This document shows, piece by piece, positions 1 to 9,317 of a stretch of DNA of 64,000 bases (the stretch's first letter is position 1; every line of letters starts with the position of its first letter). Under the pieces are notes generated by a model. It had not been told where the DNA came from, ran no database searches, and saw only the letters and a list, made by a program, of their open reading frames with translations. Both the position numbers and the translations under genes were made by a program. Origin of the DNA: Lotus japonicus (Eukaryota > Streptophyta > Magnoliopsida > Fabales > Fabaceae). The stretch lies in the NCBI RefSeq assembly GCF_012489685.1, contig NC_080042.1:25983158-26047157 (forward strand), written 5' to 3'.

Positions 1-31
1 CCCTCCAAAAAGAAAGTTTCGACCTCGAAAC

Positions 32-277
32 TTAAGGGTCAGTAAAAGCTCCGGATACTATTCCTTGATCTGTTTCCTCTAATACCCATATAGCACCGTT
101 CGTGTCTTTGTTCCAAATAACTTTCACTAAGGTACTCTGCTTTCCCTCCGATCGTTTCACTCTTCTAGTCCCAAGGTTGACCGACGGCGTCTCAAAAGAC
201 ATATCGTCTTCCAGCTCTATGGTGTCCGGTTCGACCACTTGTGTCGGGTCCCCGTTGGAAACAATATTGGTTGGCAT
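32..277 (-). pseudogene. Gypsy integrase C-terminal fragment (outer element)
   Basis: An 81-codon minus-strand frame ends in a chromovirus-type integrase tail: basic RRVKRSEGKQ, then VKVIWNKDTNGAIWVLEE, the usual 'rxxkxLrnkxvxlVkVxWxxxxxEeATWExEe' pattern of plant Ty3/gypsy polyproteins. The integrase core, RNase H and reverse transcriptase that should precede it are absent as reading frames. It closely matches 9031-9273 and 28826-29008. It is a relic and cannot encode an integrase. Confidence 0.75.
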
Positions 278-2488
278 TCGTGCAATCGCACAACCTTAAC
301 CACTTGCTCCTTTGCTTTTGTTCATCCAAAATGCTGATTAGAAACTCGGTACCTCTCTATGTTCCGAAGTGAATGCTCAACTTGTCCTCGTGACGTTCAC
401 TCATGGTCCAACTCAACTCGGTCGCTTGATAGCTCCTAGACGAACTATTTCCTTGGAACCTACTAGTCCATTAACGTCACTTCCAACCTCGTAATTATCC
501 TCCTTCGCACCATGAAATCAATCTTCTACTTAGTCACCATTCAAATTAAATCTCGACTTGAGCCTTAATACCTAGTGCATCACTAGACTCATTCCCTAGA
601 AGATCAACTTATAACTATACCCCAAGGGACTTAACTATTCATTTTATCGTTCGATCCTTCAACTTTCCGAGGTTTAACCGTTATCGTAACCGCTAACACC
701 ACTAAATTCCTTATGCGTACATGAATCTCAGCTCACTAGGTCAACCTTAGCCCTAGGATCCTCATTCAACTTAGTAGAATTCATTGGTTAACTCTAGTAT
801 ACCTCATCAGAATCCATAACAAGGATCCATTCACTCTTAAACTCTATGAAACTTGCCCAAATATAACGACTTCAAGTATTCATCTTAATACTAGCACTTT
901 CCTTTCTGTATCTCAATCACCATCTTGTCAATCAACTTCTTAATCCCTCCATCAAGTTCTGACAAACTTCGAGTCCTACACACCTTAGACAGAAATCCAT
1001 AGATTTAAAACCTAAACCTTCACCAAGTTTGGTCCTCTAATGGCCCTTAATCCTTCAATACTTCTTAAGTGAATATCCATTTCTTAAAACTATAACTCCT
1101 TCGCTTAGACAAACGATCTGATAAGTGTCGTCATGCTCTCACACTCATAACTTGATCCTGATATCCATAGTCATAACTTGTTATGCTAACATCCTTCAAA
1201 TCTTATCACATAGTTTATTATGTCCGCAATCTCATAATCAACATCAATCGATTACCAACTTATAACCAACCTTAACACTCTACACAACTCAGAATTTCTT
1301 TACTTCAAGATCTCTCTTATACTATACCTCAATGGTCTTAATCCGCAACTCATCTTCAGATCTCCAATCTCCTACTCGTACGTGATTCTCAACTCTCAAG
1401 GTCAATCTTAACCCTAAGATTCCAATCCAACTTAGTAAATCTCACTTAGTAATCTGAGCATATTTTCTTTGAAATCCATATCAACAACCTCAAGGATTCA
1501 ACTTATGCTAAAACTTTCTTTTTCTAACTTAATCTTTGATTCCACACTTAGTCACTCCAGCAAACTCCTGACAATTCTCTAAGTCTTACACATTCAAGTT
1601 AAACTTCCTGGGCTTAAAATCTAAACTTTTATCTAGTTTGCATCGGTAATGTCCTTTGACCCTTCAACACTTTCCAAGTGAAAATTCATCTCTTAAGACT
1701 ATAATGTCTCCACAAATTAATCATGCACTTAGCAAAACTTATTCCTCGAACTCGACTACAACAATCTAGTTCAAAGTTAATTCTTCTCAATCTTGCTACT
1801 ATCAAGCTATCATCTATAACCTGATTAAATCCCACATATTTGGTCTCTAACAATTCCACTCAGTAATCACATAACCTATGACTTCATAACTTCCGAGAAA
1901 ATACCTAATATTTTTCCGACATTAAATCTCTTGACTTAGTCTACCTCCACTTGGAGTAATCGCACGAACCAACCAATTAATGTCTATACGACAATCATCA
2001 ACTTCCAAAGGTTCAAATCTTAATCTTGTACAATCAAGTGCTTAATACAAACTTTCCTCCCAAATTCAACTAATCTTCGATCAAATCGAGTTAATCTAAC
2101 CAATCCTTCTATCAAAGTCCATATCCAGCTGTGATTCCGAATATCACCCCCTCAATATTAAGTTGATCAGGCCTAATACATCGAAGGTGGAAATCTAGAA
2201 AAACCTACTGGAACAGTCAATGAGTTCCTATCATCCAATAGTCACAAATATCCCGACATCACATCCTCAACGATTCCGCTACGGATCTACACGCCCTCAA
2301 CATCATATGTATACTATCCATAAGAAATCTCTATAAGATTCATTCTTCAGCTTCTAGCTTCCTTTTAAACGCATCGGTAGAAGACTACTTTCTAGGCTTA
2401 GCGTGTCATTCTAAACCTCGTATAACTTCTATAGCTAAAATACGAGCTACGGTCAAATAAGGTATTAATAGGCGTAATAACTATAAGG

Positions 2489-2692
2489 TCAAAGCTTAGA
2501 CAGTATAAGTAAGTTAGGTGTGTTTGCACAAGCTACGAAGGTAATGGAATATATTATACTGAAATGAGAAAGAATGGTTAGAAGGTTACCATCATTCTTG
2601 CGCTCTCCTCTGACAAACCCCTCAGCTCTCTCACCGTCCATGGTGTAAACTCTTGCTTTTGCAGCAGAACGCTTTCCACGAGCAGTGTTCAC
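2489..2692 (-). pseudogene. Gag end and decayed protease start (outer element)
   Basis: Continues the gag frame interrupted at 12979: TVNTARGKRSAAKARVYTMDGE and onward, then LLTILSHFSIIYSITFVACANT, where related Tekay-type polyproteins have a D-S-G protease active site. The catalytic triad is replaced by H-F-S. The same replaced motif is present in the inner element (7640-7760), so the loss predates both insertions. The frame runs out after about 65 codons. Confidence 0.7.
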
Positions 2693-3396
2693 TGTAAGGC
2701 CCAAGTTTTTCAGTTTATACCAAGTGAATAAATTCTTATTCACCAGTAGGTTTGATGTATGGCGAAGGGAAACCTGAACAAGAGTTTAGTAAATGAAATA
2801 AATGTATGAAGGAGAAAGTTCAGGAAAAGTCTGAGGTTCGTATTGAAGTCGATAAAAGTTATAGCACGATCGTTTTACGCTTAAACCTAGGTCAGAAACC
2901 CTAGTATATAGCTAATTTTCACTTTTAGGCACGACAGAAGTTAATTCCAAAAATCTTCAGAGAAATGTTAGAACTTCTCTTTTTCCATATATCACAATCG
3001 TTTCGAGGCGAAACTCTAGGATCTACGAACGTCCGATTCCAATCATCGGAAGTTTGCCGAAACCGAATCCCTGGTATTTCAAAACCCTAGAATTTCTCGA
3101 CGATGAAGACTTTTTCTATTCAGAGCTTCAAATGAATATTCTACACGCGTACACCCATTTCTCTTGATGATTTCAATCTTTCTTCAGAAGGAAGTTTTCC
3201 ATTCCGACATCCGATGCAAAAAGCAACTTATCGGGTAAAATAGTTTTATACCGACTATGCTTTAGTTGCCAAAAATACAAAGAGACCTCATTTTATTTTT
3301 GGAATTCTTTCGCCAAAACATATCTATTAATTCACGGAGAATGACGCCGGAAAAATCAGATTCGCGAAACTTTCATTTTCCCGCGAATTTCCAACC

Positions 3397-3407
3397 TTTA
3401 TATATAG
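3397..3407 (+). promoter_or_regulatory. LTR TATA box
   Basis: TTTATATATAG about 705 bp into the LTR, followed by an A/G- and pyrimidine-rich leader with no ATG up to 3547. The equivalent TATATATAG is present in the other LTRs of the family (minus strand near 16862-16872; plus strand near 25062-25070). No transcript evidence is available here. Confidence 0.6.
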
Positions 3408-4221
3408 CAAAGAAAGGAAGAAAAACTCAAATTTTCCTCCATTTTCTCTCCTCAAACCCGCGGCCAAGAACAAGGAAGAAGGAAGAAGAATTTTGTTCAT
3501 CGCTTGCTTGATCGTTGATCCGTTAGTTGCTACTTCAAGGCTTCGAGGTATAGTCGCTAATCCTTACCTCTGATCGCTTTTTCCATTGCTTTTCTGTAGA
3601 CTTTTCTGAGCGGATAGTTTATGGGTTTTTGCAAAACTATCCTGATTATTTCATTTCTGATTCTAAACCTCTTCCTTATGCGCCCAAGATCACTTCTGCC
3701 GGGTTAGATTTTCCGTTATGTCGCCGGAATTCCGCCGGAATCAATTTGAGCCTAAAATACCCATTTTTGGAGTTTTTGGAGTAAAGCTTCAACCTTTAGG
3801 CTGAAAACTATCGCCTTAGCTTAGTGCTAGTAGGATTAGTTGTCATAAACGCCGTTGGTGACGTCCCTGCAAAATTTGGTTTTTGGGATTTCAGTTTTGA
3901 AATTTCTAAGTTAAAAATCATGACCAAAATACCCCTGCGACAGTTTTTGATCCGATAATTTTTCCGAGTTCAGAATACCCTTAGTTACGGCTAATGATAG
4001 TATAGGAACCAAGTTTGATCGAAGAAAAATCGAGTCTCCTAATTACCTAAAGTGGTCGAACCTATTAAAGGGGGAGGAGGAAATTTCCTTTTCCGAAAAC
4101 TTGTCTTTTCGCGCTAGATTATCGTACCTTAGAGTATAGATTACTTCGAGTAACCTTAGTAAGTATCGATAGCTTAGTTTTCGATAGATTCTGATAGTAT
4201 TTCTGTGGTTTTGCTCTAAAG

Positions 4222-4299
4222 GTGATTTTGAGGAATTCCCAGAGGAGCAAGCCTTTGATTGTGAACAAGTGTTAGGAGATCGTCCTGGAGAATCTACAG
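4222..4299 (+). other. Conserved 78-nt micro-exon candidate in the LTR
   Basis: Bounded by a 3' splice-like site (TTGCTCTAAAG) and a strong 5' splice-like site (ACAG/GTGAGG). In one frame it reads DFEEFPEEQAFDCEQ and onward for 25 codons without a stop. The related LTRs at 15971-16048 (minus) and 26198-26276 (plus) keep the frame and the FEEFPEE core, while many third codon positions differ (GAG/GAA, TTC/TTT, CCA/CCC/CCT). The pattern looks like protein-level constraint, but no start codon is visible in the upstream leader, so translation is unproven. The second LTR of this element carries it at 10847-10924. Confidence 0.5.
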
Positions 4300-4934
4300 G
4301 TGAGGGCTTCTCACTGAATCTCTAGTTAATGCTTAGGGTCGATGTTTCGACATTGTTTACTGTTTATGCACTGGAATTGTGTGTGATTGGAAAATGTTTT
4401 CTGAGGCTTTGGCTGACAATGTAGATGATTCATCTACTGAATGTTTTTGAGATTGTCTTACATGCTATGTGCTATGTGGGTAATCTAGGATGTGTGGTGC
4501 ATGCTTTATATGCTAAGTGCTAAGTGTTTATGATGCGATTTATTGATATATGACATGTTGTTGATTGTGATGATTTAAATATGCTCTGTACTGGAATCTG
4601 AGATTCTGAATGGTGAGAATAGCGGGCAGGTCATGCCGATTTTATTTTGAGAGTTTTGAGAAAGTTTGATAGGACGAACGAGGTTCGGGCCTTAATTTTG
4701 TTTAGTGGATCGAGACATCCTCTGGAAGCGACTTGGGATTGGGAGATCCTGAAAATGTATAAGACTTGCGATAAGACAAAATGGAATCTATTTTATAAAG
4801 AAAATTCATAAGACCTTAAATAACCTCAAAATCTTTAAGTAATGATAACAACCTCGAAGGAAGGCATTGGAAGTCAAATCATAGTTTTGGAAAAACGAGG
4901 AGTGTCGTCGGATCCAAGTGTTGAGTTTGTTGTT

Positions 4935-5028
4935 GTGCTGTTGGAGCAGCGTTTATTGTTGTGCTGTTGGAGCAGCGTTTGTTATTGTGCTGTTGGAGCA
5001 GCGTTTGTTGTGGTGCTGTTGGAGCAGC
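4935..5028 (+). repeat. 26-bp minisatellite in LTR (4 units)
   Basis: Four tandem units starting GTGCTGTTGGAGCAGC at 4935, 4961, 4987 and 5013. The paired LTR carries the same four units at about 11560-11653. The outer element LTR has fewer, near 15265-15315. The open frames across it are a by-product of the repeat. Confidence 0.85.
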
Positions 5029-6357
5029 TATGTGTCGTTATGAAGTGTGTCTTTTGGTCGCAGAATCGACTTTACCTTAGGGTAAGCTTTTAGAGACTTT
5101 AACTTCCCTAGAACACGTGGCGACGTGTCGAGTGAGGACGGAGACGTTGTTTGACTAATCATTTTGCATACATGCAACATTAATGAGGTATTAACACAGG
5201 ACGTACTCTGGACCTCGTCGGTTTCCAAAATGGTCATAAGACCCGGAATGCCGTGAAAGAGCTTTTATAGACGTCTCTTGTAGCAGACCGAAATGGCAGA
5301 CCTACGGGTTTACTGCTGATCTGGCTACCTTTGTGTGGTGTAATAGGCACGCGGGCCGAAATGGTTCCACCGTGGCTGGTGTTAGGGCTGATCCGTTTGA
5401 TGTCCATCCCTTTCCGGAATGCATGTGGTTAACTGGGTTAACCTGCATATCATTTCATGCAACATGCATACTGACTTAGTGATGAGTGTGTTTGATACTT
5501 GTTAATTCTATTTGAGGCATGTTAACTGTGATTTATCGTCGTTTATATTCATCATGAGATATGCAACCCTAGGATGTTATCCCTAGCTAAAAGCCTAAGT
5601 GGCTATCCTATTATCTGTATCTATCCTTGCTATTATTTACATAATTCTTTGGAGTTGACCCTCGCGTCTTCTGTGTGTGCTTTGGCGAACAAACGCCCTT
5701 TGTCAGATGTCTTTGGCGGACTAGTTCACGACGGTTCACCCTTCGGGGGAAACTAGAGTTGGGATGCTGGAACAGGAGCGCATCGCGATAGCAAGCGGAG
5801 GACGGAGGATGTACCTAGACTTAGTCGTTCTGGATTCAGATTCGGACGACGATCACGCTAGCATGTAGGATTGAGTGTTAGTGTGAGCTCCTCGAGATGG
5901 GATTAGTGTAGGAGTAGAGTCTTAGCTCTGGACATCATTTGTTTTCTTTGGGGACAGGGTAGTTTCCCACCTATAGCTTTTTGTGTGGTTTCGTTACGGG
6001 AATCACAGAGAGTTGGTTGGACTTAGGAAGTCTTGTTTCAGGCCGATGGGCCAGCTTATTCTCATTTTGAGGGATAGTGTTGCGGACACTTAACCTTTTC
6101 TTTTGGTTTGTACTTTTGCCTACGGGCGCTACTCTTCTATTACCCGTCACTGGAGGTTCACTCGTGACGAGGTTGCTACTTACAGCGGGGGCTGTTTATA
6201 TATTGTATATTAGTTTTATTACTTTTCGCACTTGGGTTTTATTTATTTCAGTCTTGTCTTAGTTATTATCGGAAAAAAAAAATATATTCACGTTTTTCCG
6301 CATTAAGTTTACTTTTGGTTACTAAAGTGACGCCACCGAAATCGGGGTGTTACATTG

Positions 6358-6370
6358 TGGTATCAGAGCA
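6358..6370 (+). other. Primer binding site (initiator Met-tRNA)
   Basis: TGGTATCAGAGCA lies three bases after the LTR end, the standard plant initiator methionine tRNA complement used to prime minus-strand synthesis in many gypsy and copia elements. Confidence 0.9.
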
Positions 6371-6566
6371 CGGTCGAGTCTTTCGGGAGTTGTTGGGGAA
6401 TAGGTCTTCTGTGCTAGGTTGTGTGACTCTGCAAAGAGTGAAAATTGATTGTCTGCAAGCGATTTTTCGCTTAAAAATTGATTGAAGTTATTGCTTAATC
6501 ATATTGTATAGTTATGGAAATGCTATCTTATGATGAGTACTAACTGTTTGTCTAACTTAACAGAAC

Positions 6567-7760
6567 ATGGTGAACACTAACCAGTTAGCTGAGATGATGG
6601 CCACTATGGCCCAAGCTGTGACGGCGCAAGCAAACGATAATGCCATGAGGCGTGCTGCTGAAGAAGCACGTGAACAACATCAGCGCCAGAGGGAAGTAAC
6701 TCTGGACCAGAATAAAGGCCTCAATGATTTCAGGAGGCAAAACCCACCCAAGTTCTCTGGTGGTACTGACCCAGACAAAGCGGATCTATGGATCCAGGAG
6801 GTTGAAAAGATATTCGGCGTACTACAGACTGTTGAGGGTGCCAAGGTGGGCATGGCGACTTATCTGTTGCTCGGCGATGCTGAGTACTGGTGGAAAGGCA
6901 ACAAGGGAATCATGGAAGCCAACCATGAAGAGATTAACTGGAACTCTTTCCGGGACGCATTCTTGGAGAAATACTTTCCAACAAGTGCTCGGGATGAGCG
7001 GGAGTCACAGTTTCTGATACTCCGTCAAGGAGGTATGTCTGTACCGGAATTTGCTTCGAAGCTGGAATCTTTGGCGAAGCATTTCCAATTCTTCCATGAC
7101 CATGTGAACGAGCGCTACATGTGCAAGCGTTTCGTTAATGGACTGAGGCCGGATATTGAGGACTCAGTGAGGCCACTGGGAATCATGCGATTCCAGTCGT
7201 TGGTGGAGAAGGCCACGGAAGTGGAACTGATGAAGGACCGGAGGCTAAACCGGGCTGGAACTGGAGGGCTGATGAGGTCGGGCTCTCAAAATTTTCAGAG
7301 CAGAGAGAAATTTCAGAGCAGGGGGCCATATCAGCGTCCTGCTGGAAGAGGATTTACTTCCGGATCTTACAGACCCATGACGGGTGCTGCTGGAGGTTCC
7401 GGAGATCAGACTTTGAAGAAGAAGACGACCTGTTTCAGATGTGGGGAGCCGGGGCACTATGCCAATGCTTGTCCCGACACGAGGCCCAAATGCTACAATT
7501 GTAACAAAATGGGGCACACTGCCGATCAGTGCAGAGCACCCAAGACAGAGCCAACCGTGAACACTGCTCGTGGAAAGCGTCCTGCGGCTAAAGCAAGAGT
7601 TTACACCATGGACGGTGAGAGAGCTGAGGGGTTTGTCAGAGGAGAGCGCAAGAACGATGGTAACTTTCTAACCATTCTTTCTCATTCTAGTATAATATGT
7701 TCCATTTTTCTTGTAGAGTGTGCAAACACACCTATCTTACGTATATGGTTTACGCTTTGA
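6567..7760 (+). CDS. Gag polyprotein of inner element, truncated before protease
   Basis: A 397-codon frame. The N-terminus (MVNTNQLAEMMATMAQAV) is followed by a Retrotrans_gag-type capsid region, roughly residues 55-215 (PPKFSGGTDPDKADLWIQE, then an EKYFP segment and an FVNGLRPDIE segment), a basic glycine/arginine linker, and two CCHC zinc knuckles (CFRCGEPGHYANAC and CYNCNKMGHTADQC) near residues 290-330 that bind RNA in the virus-like particle. The frame then reaches the expected protease position, but the active site reads H-S-S instead of D-S-G and the frame stops soon after. The ATG follows a splice-acceptor-like AACAG. Gag may still be functional; pol must come from elsewhere. Confidence 0.85.
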   Translation: MVNTNQLAEMMATMAQAVTAQANDNAMRRAAEEAREQHQRQREVTLDQNKGLNDFRRQNPPKFSGGTDPDKADLWIQEVEKIFGVLQTVEGAKVGMATYLLLGDAEYWWKGNKGIMEANHEEINWNSFRDAFLEKYFPTSARDERESQFLILRQGGMSVPEFASKLESLAKHFQFFHDHVNERYMCKRFVNGLRPDIEDSVRPLGIMRFQSLVEKATEVELMKDRRLNRAGTGGLMRSGSQNFQSREKFQSRGPYQRPAGRGFTSGSYRPMTGAAGGSGDQTLKKKTTCFRCGEPGHYANACPDTRPKCYNCNKMGHTADQCRAPKTEPTVNTARGKRPAAKARVYTMDGERAEGFVRGERKNDGNFLTILSHSSIICSIFLVECANTPILRIWFTL

Positions 7761-9030
7761 CCTTATAGTTACTACGCCTATTATGACTTTACTTTACTGT
7801 TACTCGTATTTTAGCTATAGAAGTTATACGACTTTTAGAATGACACGCTAAGCCTAGAAAGTAGTCTTCTACCGATGCGTTTAAAAGGAAGCTAGAAGCT
7901 GAAGAATGAATTTCATAGAGATTCATTATGAATAGTATACGTATGATGTCGAGGGTGTGTAGTTCCGTAGCGACATCATTGAAGATTTAACGTCAGGGTA
8001 TTTGCGACCACTGGATGATAGGAACTCATTGACTGTTCCAGTGGGCTTTTTCTAGATTTTCACCTTCGATGTATTAGGCCTGATCAACTTAATATTGAGG
8101 GGGTGATTTTCGGAATCACAACTGGATATGGACTTTGATAGAAGGATGTGTAAGATGAATTTGAATTGATCGAGGATTAGTCGGATTTGGGAGGAAAGTT
8201 CGTGTTAAGTAATTGATTTTCTTTGGGAAGGAGTTGTCGTTGTAAGAGATGAATATTCTTTTAGGAAATGTTGGAGAGCTACAGGGCATCAGAGATCCAA
8301 ACTTGGAAAAGGTTTAGGTTTTAAGTCTATTAATTCTTGTCATAAGTGTATAGGACTTGAAGTTTGTCATAATTTGATTGGGAGATTAAGAAGTTTATCG
8401 ACAAGATGGTAATCAAGTTACAAGAAGGAAAGTGTTAGTATTAAGATGAATACTTGAAGTTATCATAGTTGGACAAGCTACTCAGAGTCTAATAGTGAAT
8501 GGAACTTTGTTATGGATTTCGGTGATGCTTGATAGAGTTAGCAAGTGAATTTTGCTCAGTTGAATAAGAATCCTATGATTAAGATTGACTTGGGGAGTTG
8601 GAAATCATGTGTGAGTAAGGGATGTAGTGGTGATAGCAGTTACGATAGTAGTTAAACCTCAGAAGGTTGGAGGATCGGATGACGAAATGACTAGTTAAGT
8701 CCCTTGAGGTATAGTTATGATTTGATCTTCTAGAGGATAAATCTCGATTGATGCGAAGCGTTAGGGATTTCAGTAAGTGTAAACTGGTTTGAGTGAGGAA
8801 GGTTTTGAGGACAAAGACGACAATAATGGATTGTTGGATATCAAGAGGATGATTAGCTTATGAGGGGTTGATGAATTTATGATTAAGGAGAATGAGTCTT
8901 GTCATCCACAAGGTAGTAAGACTCAAGTTGAGCATTCAATCCGGAACATAGAGATGTACCTAGTTCCTAATCAGTATTTTGGACGAACAAGGGCAGAGGA
9001 GCAAGTGGTTAAGGTTGTGCGATTGCACGA
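7761..9030 (+). other. Conserved non-coding internal region in place of pol
   Basis: About 1.27 kb without a convincing long frame where about 3.5 kb of protease, reverse transcriptase, RNase H and integrase would be expected. It is not random debris: the same sequence, including the stretch around 7810-8150, is present in inverted orientation at 2100-2470 in the outer element, with scattered substitutions. Either eroded pol inherited by a non-autonomous family or a retained cis-acting segment. Confidence 0.65.
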
Positions 9031-9273
9031 ATGCCAACAAATATTATTTCCAACGGAGAACCGATTCAAGTGGTCGAACCGGACAACAGAGAGTTAGAGG
9101 ACGATATGTCTTTTGAGACGCCGTCGGTCAGCATTGGGACTAGAAGAGTGAAACAATCGAGGGGAAAGCAGAGTGCTTTAGTGCAAGTTATTTGGAACAA
9201 AGACACAGACGGTGCTATATGGGAGTTAGAGGAAAAGACCAAGGGACAATATTCAGAATTTTTTTTTTACTAA
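9031..9273 (+). pseudogene. Gypsy integrase C-terminal fragment (inner element)
   Basis: An 80-codon frame ending VQVIWNKDTDGAIWELEEK, the integrase tail motif of chromoviruses, preceded by basic TRRVKQSRGKQ. It closely matches the fragments at 32-277 and 28826-29008. It has no attached catalytic core. Its position next to the polypurine tract is the normal position of the pol C-terminus. Confidence 0.75.
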
Positions 9274-9297
9274 CCCTTAAGTTTCGAGGACGAAACT

Positions 9298-9317
9298 TTC
9301 TTTTTGGAGGGTAGTAA
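9298..9317 (+). other. Polypurine tract of inner element
   Basis: TTTCTTTTTGGAGGGTAGTAA immediately precedes the 3' LTR start at 9318; the GGAGGG core is the likely plus-strand primer. The same motif precedes the LTR at 29072, and its complement opens the window at position 1. Confidence 0.7.

Larger units (their letters stand above)
1..2692 (-). mobile_element. Outer Tekay-like non-autonomous gypsy element, distal part
   Basis: Reading on the minus strand, this is the downstream internal part of a Ty3/gypsy element split by the insertion at 2693-12978. It resumes the gag frame at 2692, passes through about 2.2 kb with no long reading frame, and ends with an integrase C-terminal fragment and a purine-rich tract at positions 1-12. 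The window therefore starts only a few bases before its 3' LTR, which is not visible. The same order of segments is seen at 7555-9317, but this copy is about 0.9 kb longer. Partner segment: 12979-17575. Confidence 0.85.
2693..6354 (+). repeat. 5' LTR of inner element (3.66 kb)
   Basis: Unusually long LTR. A TATA box at 3397-3407 puts the likely transcription start about 740 bp in, so R plus U5 is about 2.9 kb. It contains a possible leader exon, a micro-exon with splice signals (4222-4299), a 26-bp minisatellite (4935-5028) and a conserved acidic tail coding segment ending in a stop (5824-5868). The end GGGGTGTTACA abuts the primer site. Confidence 0.92.

Noticed and set aside
32..299. Plus-strand 65-codon frame opposite the integrase tail
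   Set aside because: Shadow of the minus-strand integrase fragment.
4842..5093. 83-codon frame VVVLLEQRLLLCCWSS
   Set aside because: By-product of the 26-bp LTR repeat; the unit length is not a multiple of three and the peptide changes every unit.
5574..5756. 60-codon frame ending PLSDVFGGLVHDGSPFGGN, seen in several LTRs
   Set aside because: Conserved only as far as the DNA is; the frame extends differently in each copy (stop at 5756, 14407, 28004) and substitutions show no codon pattern.
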